Origin: Gossypium raimondii
Lineage: Eukaryota > Streptophyta > Magnoliopsida > Malvales > Malvaceae
Direction of reading: 5' to 3'
NCBI RefSeq assembly: GCF_025698545.1
Contig: NC_068577.1
Span: forward strand, 4,497,501 to 4,561,500
Length of the DNA: 64,000 bases
Numbering within the stretch: position 1 is the stretch's first letter; each line of letters starts with the position of its first letter. Of the stretch, positions 36,001 to 47,789 are shown one piece after another. The notes under the pieces were generated by a model. It made no database searches. It was not told the origin of the DNA and worked only from the letters and a program-made list of their open reading frames with translations. The position numbers were made by a program, and so were the translations under genes.

Positions 36001-36733
36001 ATGGGTCACTCAAACGTCTGGAATTCTCACCCTAAGACCTACGGGCCTGGCTCTCGCGCCTGGTAACTTCATCTTCTCTCATTTCTTTTGATTGCTTCCA
36101 GATTTCAAATTAGATTATTTCATTGTCGACACTTTATGTGTATCACTTACGTTTAACGAACTGCAATAAAATTCTGGGTTATTGATTTTTGAGCGCCTGA
36201 TCTAACGATTAAACATTACAATCTTTATGTGTAACGATTTAACATTCTGTGTTATGAATTGTGTGGTTTTGCCTTGGTTAGTTTTTTTTTAATTTATTGG
36301 GTTTTTTGTTTGTTTTTAAATATAGTCGCGTGTGTGGAAACCCCCATGCCATCATAAGGAAGTATGGGCTCATGTGTTGCAGACAGTGCTTCCGTAGCAA
36401 TGCCAAGGAAATTGGATTCATTAAGGTAACATTAACGACTTCTTGAAGTAATTGTGTCCCATACAACTAAATGGGGATATGGCCCTTTATCTATGTTGCT
36501 TGGATCCCTTATTTTTCTCGAAGTACCCGATAAAATGATTACAAGTACATGACTTCCGATGATCTTCCAACATATGTAAAGCCATAAATAGTCTAATTAT
36601 ACTCTTGTCGGATGCATACCCATAACTGACACTCACATCCTAGTCTTAGTGACATAATTAATGATTTCTCATATCAGCTTTTTGACCTCTGGGTATCTTT
36701 TTGTTTTTTTGGTTTTGTTTGCAGTACCGTTGA
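36001..36733 (+). CDS. RPS29: 40S ribosomal protein S29 (uS14)
   Basis: Three exons: 36001-36062, 36326-36425 and the 9-bp exon 36725-36733, giving 56 aa: [15 protein letters not shown]... ending IGFIKYR. Four cysteines, C21, C24, C39 and C42, form the zinc ribbon that binds 18S rRNA in the head of the small subunit. Length and sequence are those of the eukaryotic family, nearly unchanged between plants. The last exon codes only Tyr-Arg and the stop. Reading past the donor at 36425 without splicing would give a different tail, so the tiny exon is needed for the family's C-terminus. The promoter carries a telo-box. Confidence 0.95.
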
Positions 36734-37444
36734 AGAATTTATATGGTGTGAAGTAGGAAAGGAATTTGTCCAAGTATGAGCTATTGTAGTAAGGTTTTGG
36801 AATTCAAAGAAAAACTTCTAAGAAAATGTTTTTGTTGAATCTATTATGGGACATTGAAGTGTCTTACAAGGAGTACATTGTTGTTTTTCAATGAAAGGTT
36901 AATGCTAGCTTGCTATTAATTTGTCTATGCAATGTGATGGTCCTGTTTGATTTACAGCATTTCATGTGTTAATATAAATGGAATTATAGGTTGAGTCTTT
37001 TATACATTTGAAACCTGGGGGCAAAGCTTTTGTCTCACATTCACATTTGATTCTTGTTATTTAGTATTATGTCTTGTTTATTATGCTCCAAGGACTGGTT
37101 GTACATGGATTCAATGCATCTTCCAAAGTAGTTCTGGTGTTTGAAATATGCTTTGTTCCATTTTTGTTTCTGTTGTTGTTTTTGGGGTTCAAACTTGTAT
37201 ATTGGATTTTGCTTTTTATATACTTCAATTAATGCTTTTCATTTTCATTGATTTGGGAAAAAAAAGGAATGAATGCAGATTGAGTTTATATAATCGGTAT
37301 GCTTTTCATTTTGCTTCCTAAGTGTCTTAGGAGACTTGTCATTGTTTGGCTGGATAACCAGTATACTGCCATATACAAGTATGGTTTGTATAGGCTATAT
37401 CATGGCAAGCATCATTTTGTAAATAAAGCTTTGTTTTTATTATT

Positions 37445-37640
37445 AGGGTTAATGCAATTTTTGCCCCTTCAACTTGACAACTAGGTTCACTCTGGTACTT
37501 GAACTTGGAAAGCCATTTTGATCCTTGAACTTGGAAAAATATAAAAAAATTTTCAGGGACCAAAATTGGCGTAGTTGCCAAGTATAAGTACTAAAGTGAA
37601 TATAGTTGCCAAGTTTAAAACAAAAAATTATATTAACCCT
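37445..37640. mobile_element. Small foldback MITE, 196 bp
   Basis: Ends 'agggttaatgcaattttt' and '...aaaaaattatattaaccct' are inverted repeats, and the arms continue through 'cttcaacttgacaacta' and 'tagttgccaagttt'. No coding content. The target duplication is imperfect, so the superfamily is open. Confidence 0.65.
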
Positions 37641-40482
37641 TGTTATTATCTTTGGGTGTGTGTTTCAGATAAAAATGAAGTATCATGTTTGTAGAATTAG
37701 GAAGGAATTGCTTTGTATATCAACCAGCTCACTGCATTTTGAGTAAATTAATGACACGCATGTTGTAGCCCATAGTTATCCAAATTTTAGTAATGCTTTG
37801 TGAACTAAACATGAGAATCAATTAGGCTTGCATTGGCATTTTTTTTTTATTTCAACCTTGTTCATCCTTTTCTTGTACAGCCACTTCCATGTTTTCAATT
37901 TATTTTGTATATTAAGAGTATGGCATTAGGAGAAAAGTTTATTTTCTATTTTTAACATGGTATTTATTTCTGGCCTTCTGCCAATTGGACTTGGACTTGG
38001 TTCATCATCATCATTCTATTTTCATTGTTTATGAATGTTGGTACTGAACACTTAGACCTATGGTGATAAGTCAGCTTCACCAATAAATCATACTAGTTAA
38101 AGAGCTTAAGTTTTCAACACATAAAGTCTTGCAATGATCCAAGTTACCAACTTGCTTGTCTAGATTTCTTCTTCAAGCTTTATCCCATCTTCCGCAATTA
38201 ATCTCAATTAAGCTAGGAGATCAATAGCTCTAAGAATTCATCTAGACGTTGCACTTCAAGTTCCTATTCGTCAAAATATGTTTCATTATATTCCTGCACT
38301 GAGTCCGACCAAAGCTTGCCCTTGATGTTATTCCTAAGAAAAAATAAAGTCCAATGAAATCATGCCAAAAAATCGAACCATGCAGGACTGACCAACCTTC
38401 CAATTTGACTCTAACCTTAAAATCTAATCCAATCAATTTCACCTCGAGTTTGACTATCTAATTTATTATAAAAAGTCAATAGATCTGAACTCTGAAATGA
38501 GCCAAATATGAAATACATTAAATTTTGAATTAAGGCTTGAATAAATAACTTGAATGATTAAACCCTAAAATGAACCCGAATTTTAAATTATATAAAAAAG
38601 AATTTTGATGACTAAAACCTAGAATTTTGAATATTTTAAGTATTAAAATAATCTAATTTAAAACCAACTTGAGTTGTCTAATTAACAAATTCAGAATCTA
38701 GAAATTGAATTTTAATATTTGGAACTCATTCTTATCCAAGATTGTGGCCACTTTTATCGAAAGGAAAAGTGAGGAACATGGTGGAATGGAGAGGCAATGT
38801 TGGAAAGGTGTGGGTGCAGACAAAAGAATTCTCTTTTTTGAAGTTTATAATCACTTGGAAAGTGGGATAAGTGATGCCCAACCCCCCCTAATTAAACAAA
38901 GCATCACTTATATAATTTATTCTATGGAGTATGTTCTAAGTAACATGGCTACAAAAGTTTTAACTAGCATCATCTCATAATTTATCCCCTTAGTTTATTA
39001 CTGTTTCAATAAGAGTTACTCATTATACGCACTAGACGCACATTTACATAAGATGAGACTCGAATCTAGGATCTCAAAATTTATTATCCTCAACCATTCA
39101 TACCATATCCACAACCTAACAATGGGGTTCTTTCTATAATATTTGTTGTTATTACTAGGCCCTCTACATATACTACACTTTACAGCACTTATTAATGACA
39201 CATCAATTGATATATAAAAATAAAAACATGCAAAGAATAGCATATGTGTGATAACTATATGTATCTTCTTTGAAGTGCTGCATTCAATTTATACCCAAAT
39301 ATAGGTCCTAAAAGGGAAAAAGAGTAAAGATTCATTATTATTTTAAGGGTTAAATGCATAAGAATACTCTAATTTTTATCGGTTTAGATCTTATGTGTAT
39401 TATATTTAAAAATATATTCCTCATAAATTTTAATAGCACTATGTATATTTTTTATTCTTTTAAAAAATGTCACATCCAAGCTATTTACGCAGTAAACAAA
39501 GACGTGAATGTTTTGAAATTTTAAGGATCTATGTAGAATCAAAACTATAGTTTTGGGGCACTTAATGTAATTAACCCTTCTACCTATATTTGAGTACAAA
39601 TTGAAGAATCAAAAGGGAAATAAGTAAAAGAGAGTTATATACAATAGAACAAAACACAGAGGGCATTTGATGTAAGCCTTGCAACCAAATGGAGGACCAA
39701 TGAGAATGAAAAAAGAAAAATTGGAAATTATATGATTGAAACAGCATTTTGTTTTTAAACACATGGTGGATCAAAATCATTTTTACTATATAATATACTA
39801 ATAAATAAATAAATAAATAAAGGTACTTTCCATTTGAAGAAAAATTATGGGAGAGAAGAAAATGAAAATGAAAATGGGTCACTTTCTTTATACTTTTTTG
39901 ATCTTATAAAATTAACAAAATTATGGGAAATTTGCTGTTTAGGATAATATTTGATGCATTATCGGTATGAGTTTCACATATCATCAATAAATAATAATAT
40001 GAAATATCATTGTTGAATAGAACAAAAGCGGTGGAGGACTTAGAAATGAATAAAACAATTTTATTTAAACATAATTAACTAAAAGCGATTGCACATAAAT
40101 ATTAACACCATAAACACGAAAGTTATTAATATTTATTTAGAAGTATTCCACACATTTATAATTAATTATGCAATATTATGTTATTACTCATTGATGGTGC
40201 ATAAAATTCATGCACTGATGGTACATCAAGTATTATTCCTATCACTATACATATCTATACTATTATTTTAAAGGGTTGATTGAGTTGTCGCTATTAATGG
40301 ATCTCACTCAGTTGAGAAATTACAAAAAAAAAACATTGTTTATATAAAATATCAAATTTTACTATGAGGATATTTTATAATTTTATATTTAAGTAAATTT
40401 CTGAAAAAATGTATTTAAGCCTCGTTTATTTTTATATTAGTTTTATAGATATATACTTTTTCACTCACATCATAAGTATATC

Positions 40483-40506
40483 ATATATATATATATATAT
40501 ATATAT
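40483..40506. repeat. (AT)n microsatellite
   Basis: Run of about eleven to twelve AT units. Confidence 0.9.
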
Positions 40507-41175
40507 CTATTCTAATGCAAATAAGAAAATTATAATAAAACAAAAATATTTGCATAATTGTACTTATTTTCAGTTAAGGCTTTTTTCCCTAAAGTTAATA
40601 TTTGGCTAAAATAGGTTCTAAGTCCCTACTACTTTTTTGTACATTTGGAAATTTTTAATTTCAAAGAGTTTAGTCTCTTCGCTCGTTAAATTTCAAAATT
40701 CGGTCCAATTATTAATCATATTAAAGTTTTTTCTTAAATCCATTGGTGTAGTATTTTAAATTAAAAACAAAACACCTCACTTAATAGCCATGCAACAAAA
40801 ATAGCGTTGTAACGATATTGAAATTAACCAAAAAAGATTAACAATAGTAACAATGATACTTGCATTTTTAAATCCGGAAATCAGAAAGACTAAATTCTAA
40901 ATGTATGAAAAATACAATGACTTGTAACATAATTGACCCTACTATTTCAAGCTAAAACTAAACTAGTGCTGCTGAGAATTCAAGGGTATATGGGTAGCTG
41001 TTGAAATTGGAGGTTTGTACAAATATGCGTTGAAAACAAGGGAAATGGAGATTTTAAGAGACATTGAAAATAGACCTTCCATCTTTTTTAATTTAATTTA
41101 ATTTAACTTAATGGGTTTTAACTTTGCTTCCAATAACCACAAGCCATTTTTCTTGTCTTTTTTACTTTAATTTTT

Positions 41176-41532
41176 TTCAATTTAGTCACTTTAAATAAGA
41201 TAATCGTGCGAATTAGTCTTTACTGTTAAAATTTATGTTTCTTTTAACAGATTGTTGATGTGGCACATTAGCCCATTAAATGACTGACATGTGACATTTT
41301 TTGTTTGCTTTTGACTAAAGTTTAAGGACCTCTCTATAAAGCTTAGGGGAAAAATTAGACTAATTATAGGGAGGTCCCTAAACTTTAGTCAAAAGTCGAC
41401 AAAAAATATCATGTGTCAGTCACTCAATGTGTTAATGTGCCGCATCAGCAATCCGTTAAAAGAAAACGGAAATTTTAACGTCAATGGCTATTTCACGCAA
41501 TTATCTTATTTAGAATGACTAAATTGAGAAAA
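41176..41532. mobile_element. Foldback MITE, present only in unit A
   Basis: Arms of about 155 bp pair well ('caatttagtcactttaaata' with 'tagaatgactaaattg'; 'ttttgactaaagttta' with its complement), around a short centre near 41350. The matching place in unit B (about 52320) lacks it, so it entered after the duplication or was lost from B. Confidence 0.65.
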
Positions 41533-42213
41533 TAAATTAGAATGGTCAAAATAGAATAAACCCTATTTTAGAGTGATCGTGGATGTAATTTACCCTAACG
41601 GTAATGATTATATGTATTTAAAAACTTGAAGTGTGTTTGCAATAGTTTTCCATTTTACACCATCAACTTCTTTTTCTCTGTTGCTTGGAAGCTCTTTTCA
41701 TGTCTCTCCACTTTCAAAGGTAAATTTTGTTTGCTGTTTGTTTCTCGAGAAAGTTCATATATATAATATTCAGTTTAGTAAAAAAAAAAAAGATAGAAAT
41801 TCATAATTAAACCCTTTTTCTATCAAACTTAAATCTCAATCTAATCACACTAACATTTGGATCATGTTGTGGCTAATCATTGGATTAAGGTTTATGAAAG
41901 TTTTGATTAACGTAATATAGATCTACAGATTGTGATTATAGCAAAAGATCTTGATCTTAGTTGTATTCCTATTTTTATTTTGAGTTGTTTTTGAGAAAAA
42001 AAAAGTTAATGATGAAATAATATATTGATGATGACCCAAAACTAGACTTTAGCTTTGAACATGATTTTTTGATATTGAGTTGCGACTCGACTCGACCTGA
42101 CACGATATGATATATAAATAGTTTTACGATGTAATTGAAGTTACAGTTTGAAAAAAAATTGTGATTTAAAGTTATTATTTCAAAAAAGATTGGTTTAAGG
42201 GTGGGAGGAATGT

Positions 42214-42345
42214 CTTTTACTCGTAAAGATTAATTTTTGACATGAGCATTGTTGTTATTATAGAAGGACGTGGATTTAAGTGCGCTGAAGTGCATTATGC
42301 TTCTATTTATGTGTTGGAGAGAGACTATGGGTAATTTATGTCAAT
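42214..42345 (+). mobile_element. SINE copy, partly worn
   Basis: 'agcattgttgttattataga', 'aggacgtggatttaagtgcg' and 'tatttatgtgttggagagag' match the SINE body at 3090-3170. The B box is altered (ggatttaagtg). The head is poorly preserved. Confidence 0.6.
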
Positions 42346-43593
42346 TTAGTCAAAAATAGTATTCAATTAAAATATAACATGTAATCCTTATTATTTTAAA
42401 CCATACAAGCAAAGTTAAAGATCCGAAAATATTAATCATCCTATTATTTTATATTATTCCCATAAAATTAAATAAATAAAAATTATTTATTGAATTATCT
42501 CACTTTTTGGACGGGCCTTCGGGCTGGATGACCCAACCCAAGGACAGGTCTAGTGACAGTTCATATGACAGTTTACGTATACTTCATTATAGACGTAAAT
42601 ATGCTTTCTAATTTCTATACATATTTTTAAATATTTGTTGAATTTTTTTTTTTAATTTTTATGAGGTTGACGTGAAGAATGGAGAGCCATGATGATGACC
42701 CCACAAAAAAATATTACTTATAATTTTTCAAATTTGTTTTATACAATTGATGTATTAATCCACAAAAAATTTAAAATTGACCTCACAAAATTTTTGATCC
42801 CACATAAATTTAAAATAACCCACCAAAGTTTTTGAAATAAATTATTTATATAAAAATAAATGAATCTCTTTCCATTCACTAAAATCTCAAAATTCATAAT
42901 TATTTATTGAATGGGTTTGGGATTATTAATTTTATATGGGATTCCTAACATCGTGAGTGGATAATAATCTTCAGAGGATGATTAATACAAACCCAAAGAA
43001 ATTTAGATAACTTTTATGTACTTAAAGGCTTAGATATACTTAGTTTAAATGTTTAGTAGAAATGAAAAAAATTTGTGAAATTGATGAATAACAAGAATAT
43101 CATGTATTAGTTGTTATGACTCTTATAAATAATTTAATGATGAATTATCACAGGAATTGTCAAATCACTACTTTTATCTAAAAAAACAAATTAACAAAAG
43201 AAACAAAATTGGAAGAGAGGTTGGCCTATTTTAGAAATTGGATTAGAATAAGCTACAAATTTAATGAGAAGCAATGTTTAGACACCTTAGGCCTTAAAAA
43301 ATTGGAAATTGCTTTTGGGGAGAATTGTTGACATTTGATGCAAGATTGAGGATTCATTTGTAAATGAATTCCCATTTTCATGTCTAAGAAATTTGGTAAT
43401 TTCATTAATTAACCTAACATCTTACGGAAAGATTCATAAAAACCCAAAGCCAAAACAGCCCCAGCTGAATCTCTCTCTCTCTCTCTCCTATTCTCCCAAA
43501 TCTCACTTTACTTCTCGTCTCTGAAAACCCAGAAAGAACCTGTGGGTTTCACTGTTGTTGAAGCAAAACTGGAGGATCCTTCAAAAACCCTTT

Positions 43594-43677
43594 ATGGGTT
43601 CACCTCCATTCTTCTCAAAATCGCCTAAAAATACTCTTTTTCCCAGGTTTTCAGCCATGGAAATGGAGACTCATTAA
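43594..43677 (+). promoter_or_regulatory. Upstream ORF in the 5' leader of QWRF copy A (27 codons)
   Basis: ATG GGT TCA opens a frame of 27 codons that stops 59 bp before the main ATG (43737). A second mini-frame (ATG TGG AAA AGA ACG TAG, 43698-43715) follows. A CT-repeat (43470-43487) precedes them, typical of plant leaders. Such frames can reduce translation of the main protein; that role is inferred. Confidence 0.5.
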
Positions 43678-43736
43678 CGAAAGTTTCATTCAAGGCAATG
43701 TGGAAAAGAACGTAGATTCCTTTGCAGTCTCCGACG

Positions 43737-46700
43737 ATGGTGGCTGCATTGTCTCGTCCACCAACTCCTTCAAAGCCCACTGTTGAAGAACCACAGCAAG
43801 AAACAAATAGTACCCATCAAAAGCCTCCTCTCAAAGACAATGGCTCCGGTGTTCCGAGAAAGCCCAGAGGACGGCAAGTTTCTTCAAGGTATTTGTCTCC
43901 TTCTCCTTCATCGTCTTCTTCCACTTCTTCTACTTCATCGGCGGCCAAACCGACGGCAAGATTTCCTTCGCCCCTTATATCTCGTTCCACTAATACTATG
44001 TCGACGGGGAACAAAGCGGCTGCGAGATTCCATTCCCCGCTTGTTTCTCGTTCAACGAATGCTAGTACGACGTCGTCTTCGCTTCCTAAACGGTCTCAAT
44101 CCGTCGACCGGAGGCGGCCGGGGAGTCAATTGCCGCCAGGAAATAACAATGCTAATGGCTCCACGGAATTGTCAGCTGCTACCAAGATGTTGATTACTTC
44201 AACGCGAAGTTTGTCGGTTTCGTTTCAAGGCGAGTCCTATTCGCTTCCGATCAGTAAGGCTAAGGCTCAAGTGGGTTCTACTCTGATAAGGAAAGCAACA
44301 CCCGAAAGGCGTAGAGCTACTCCGGTGAGAGATCACGGGGAGAACTCGAAGCCTGCGGATCAGCAACTCTGGCCGGCCAGAAACCGGAAAGGGAATTCCG
44401 GTCCGGGTTCGGGTTCAAACCTGTTGTCTAGGAGCTTTGATTATAGTGGTGAAAGGAAGGATTTTGGATCTGGGGCAGTGCTGGCTAAGTCACTGCAACA
44501 ATCAATGATGTTTGATGAGAGTAGCAGAAGGGTTTCTTTTGATGGTGGTAGTAGATTGAGTTTAGATTTGGGTAGCTCCGAGTTGTTAAAAGAAGCTAAT
44601 AAGCTAAACCCAGATTCCAATTCTTTAATTGAGACTTCTAATGAACTCACTGCATCTGATACAGATAGTATATCATCTGGGAGCACCAATTCTGGAACTG
44701 GAAGAAGTGGGAATTTGAAAGGGAAGAATGGACCCCGTAATATTGTTGTGTCTGCAAGGTTTTGGCAGGAAACTAATAGCAGGTTGAGGCGGTTGCAGGA
44801 CCCGGGTTCACCTTTGTCTTCGAGCCCAGGGTCTAGAATTGGTTCACCAGCTAAGTTTAGTCAACCAAGAAGGGTTTCTTGTGACAGTGCAGTGGCTTCT
44901 CCTATTAGGTGTAGTATAAGACCTGCTTCTCCTAGTAAGCTTTGGACATCTTCGGCTTCGACTCTGACTCCGTCGAGGGGACTAAGTCCTGGTCGAGTTA
45001 GAAATGCAGTTAGTGGTAAAGAGATGATTAGTAATGCTGTTAATACCCCTTCGATTCTTAGCTTTTCCGTTGATATTCGGAGAGGGAAGAAGGGAGAGGA
45101 TCGAATTGTTGATGCTCATACATTGAGGCTTTTTTATAACGGTTACTTGCAATGGAGATTTGCAAATGCAAGGGCGGATGCAGCTTTCATTGTGCAAAAA
45201 CTGAGTGCTGAGGTATGGTTATCCTGCCTTCTCATTGCTCTTAATACGTTCAATGTTCTTGTATGCTTATGTGTATTTGATGAATTCTTCAACTTATTTC
45301 ACCAGTTTTAGTTTGGCAAACAAGCTGAACCCAACTAGTTTATGGTAAAGGTTGCCTATAATGCAAGTGGCAGCTTAGTTCTTGCAATATGGTACTCCTT
45401 GGAGAGTATCATGTAGTCTTCTCCTATATGGTATCACATGATTTGTTTACGTGCTACTGCTACATAAATTACCTGTAGTTCCTAAGGAAAGCATGTCCAT
45501 GTCCAGTTGTCCTTTTTATATTTGCTAAGAGATTAAATTTAATGACGGAAGGATCTTGAGGCAATATATTGTCATACTTTTGAATAGTAAAATCCTTGAT
45601 GTGATCGATGATTGGTGAGTTGGCTCCATTCTGAAGGTAAGAGTTAGTACTCTAGGCAGCTTTGGCACAGTACTTATCGGCTCAAGATGATGCAAAATCA
45701 TTGAGAAATACATACTTATGAATGTTATATATATACACATACATATGTGTATGCATATACTGTTGTAAATTTGCTTAGTGGAATGTGTTGTGGACTTATT
45801 GGAAGAAGGCAAATTAAAGATATGCCTGGCGAGGAATTATTTAAATGTTTTTGGGTTCAATTAGTGTCTGTCATAAACTGGACATGGTGCTCTTAATCTG
45901 TTCTTGGCAAGAGATAAGTGAACTACGCTGACTGTATTTTCAGTTAAAAGGGCCTATTTAAAGATTTACTGGTAGAATAGAACTAGTGCCCTGCTTTTTA
46001 AATTCTTCAGGATGTCATCACTTCTCTGGTAACAGCCTATATAATAAACTGGAATTTTACTAACCGTTTGCTGTAATTATCAGTTTGATATTAAAAAGAA
46101 AACAATAATCATGAGTTGAGGTTTAACATGATGGTTGATAATAAATCTGGTTTGTTCACCTCTAATGTTCCTTCACTTGTATCAGAAAAATCTGTGGAAT
46201 GCATGGGTAACAACTTCGGAACTGCGGCATTCTGTGACCCTGAAGAGAATAAAGTTGCTACTGCTGAGGCAAAAGTTGAAATTAACTTCCATCTTGAAAA
46301 GACAAGTAAGATTCAAAACTTCAAGTTTCTCGAAGTGTTAAACTTAATCCTTGTAGACTCTTTCATAGACAAAACTGTTTTTAACTATCTGATTATAGCT
46401 TTACCTTCATATTATCATATCATACACGTATTTCATGTCTGTATCCATGCTTTCATTAAAAGAAAAAATGACTACATTGTTAGGAATTAATATGATGAGA
46501 ATGAAATCATCAATCTAGGATCTGGTCTTATAATGAGGAATTCTTTAGTTTCTTTGCCTGGCCCTTAATATTTAATAATCCACTTAGATACCTGCTTTGA
46601 AGTAGTTAAAATTCACTTGCATAAAATGAGTAGGTGCTCAAATAATTGGTACTAATTAAGACATAAAACACAGAAAAATGGAAAACTAGATGTACTATTC

Positions 46701-47789
46701 TTGTTGACTGTAGAGAATGGGTCAGTGTTTGAGTTTTTTAAAATTTCGTGCGCCTTCTGGAGTTAAGAGGAAGTCAGAAAGAAAATGAGTGAATAAGAAC
46801 CCAAGGAAAGTTAGAGAAGAAAAATTGTGTACTTTATATTTCATTCCGAAAGGAAAAAATTCGAACCTCAGTTCTTACTGCATACTTGTTAGAACAGACC
46901 TGTCCTTTCTATTCTCAGTTACAAGATGCTGGCTTTTATAGCATGAATTCTCTTCTTGACTTAACTTTTTTGTAATTGGTGAGTGTAGATAGCTCATTTA
47001 GAAGCATGGTCCCTCCTCGAGAGAGACCACTCTAGCTCTTTGCTAGGAGCAACTGAAGCTTTAAAGGCTAGTACTCTTCGACTTCCAATTGTTGGAAAAG
47101 CAACAGTAAGTTTCTTCCTTATTCTTTTCTTTTCCCGTATTTTCCATATACGATGTGTTGATGATTCAATTCGTGACTATATCATAGTTTAAAATGTTGT
47201 TCGTTTCTCTTCCCTTTCTCTGTTCTCTCATAATAGGCTGATATCCAAAATCTGAAGGATGCAATCAGTTCAGCAGTTGAGATGATGCAGGCAATGGCAT
47301 CTTCAATATGCTCACTGTTGTCAAAGGTAAAATTCATTAATTCAATCTCATGGGCATTAGTCTTCCAAAATAAAAATCATCGAGTTGTTTTATATGGTAA
47401 TTATTTGTAATAGTTCAGTTCTCTACAGGCTGGTTGTATCTTGTGGTGGCCTGATTGCGGCTCATCAATAAAAGGGCAAATCTACCTGATTATCTAAATC
47501 TTATTTGTCCCTTGCAGGTGGAGGAAATGAATTCTTTGGTAGCAGAACTTGCGAGCTTGGCTGCAAAGGAAACTGTTTTGCTTGAACATTGTAAGGATTT
47601 TTTGTCTGCATTAGCAGCCATTCAGGTAAATACGGTGTTCTGTTTTATGTTCCAAGCTTTTCTCAGCTTTCATCTGCTCATGTGGCTCATTAGAAGTCTT
47701 TTCAACAGGTTAAGGACTGTAGCTTGAGGTCACATATAATACAACTAAAGTGTGTACCTGCGACCAACAACCTGACCACACTTGTGTAG
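43737..47789 (+). CDS. QWRF2: QWRF-motif protein, copy A (QWRF2/SCO3/AUG8 family), 663 aa
   Basis: Six exons: 43737-45212, 46186-46305, 46989-47105, 47237-47326, 47518-47625, 47709-47789. The first exon codes 492 residues: a Ser/Pro/Arg-rich, disordered and basic region with repeated '[12 protein letters not shown]'/'[12 protein letters not shown]' motifs. It ends just after the family signature QWRF (residues 472-475, in [17 protein letters not shown]). The other exons encode the helical QWRF (DUF566) region: [55 protein letters not shown]. Members bind microtubules; SCO3 is linked to peroxisome-associated microtubule control, and AUG8 is an augmin subunit. QWRF1/2 act in fertility and cell growth. 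The ATG follows the family's MVAA start. The gene is intact and twin to 55034-60198. Confidence 0.93.

Larger units (their letters stand above)
36734..40965. other. Gene-free region before the QWRF duplication, with small foldback elements
   Basis: No gene recognised. It carries a 196-bp foldback at 37445-37640, a foldback-like element near 39345-39580 (ends 'aagggttaaatgca' and 'aattaaccctt'), a TA microsatellite at 40483-40506 and a foldback at about 40600-40930 ending beside the duplication edge. The rest is AT-rich. Confidence 0.5.

Noticed and set aside
38705-38980. 91-codon + strand frame
   Set aside because: No recognisable motif, no leader or splice context, AT-rich surroundings; not supported as a gene.
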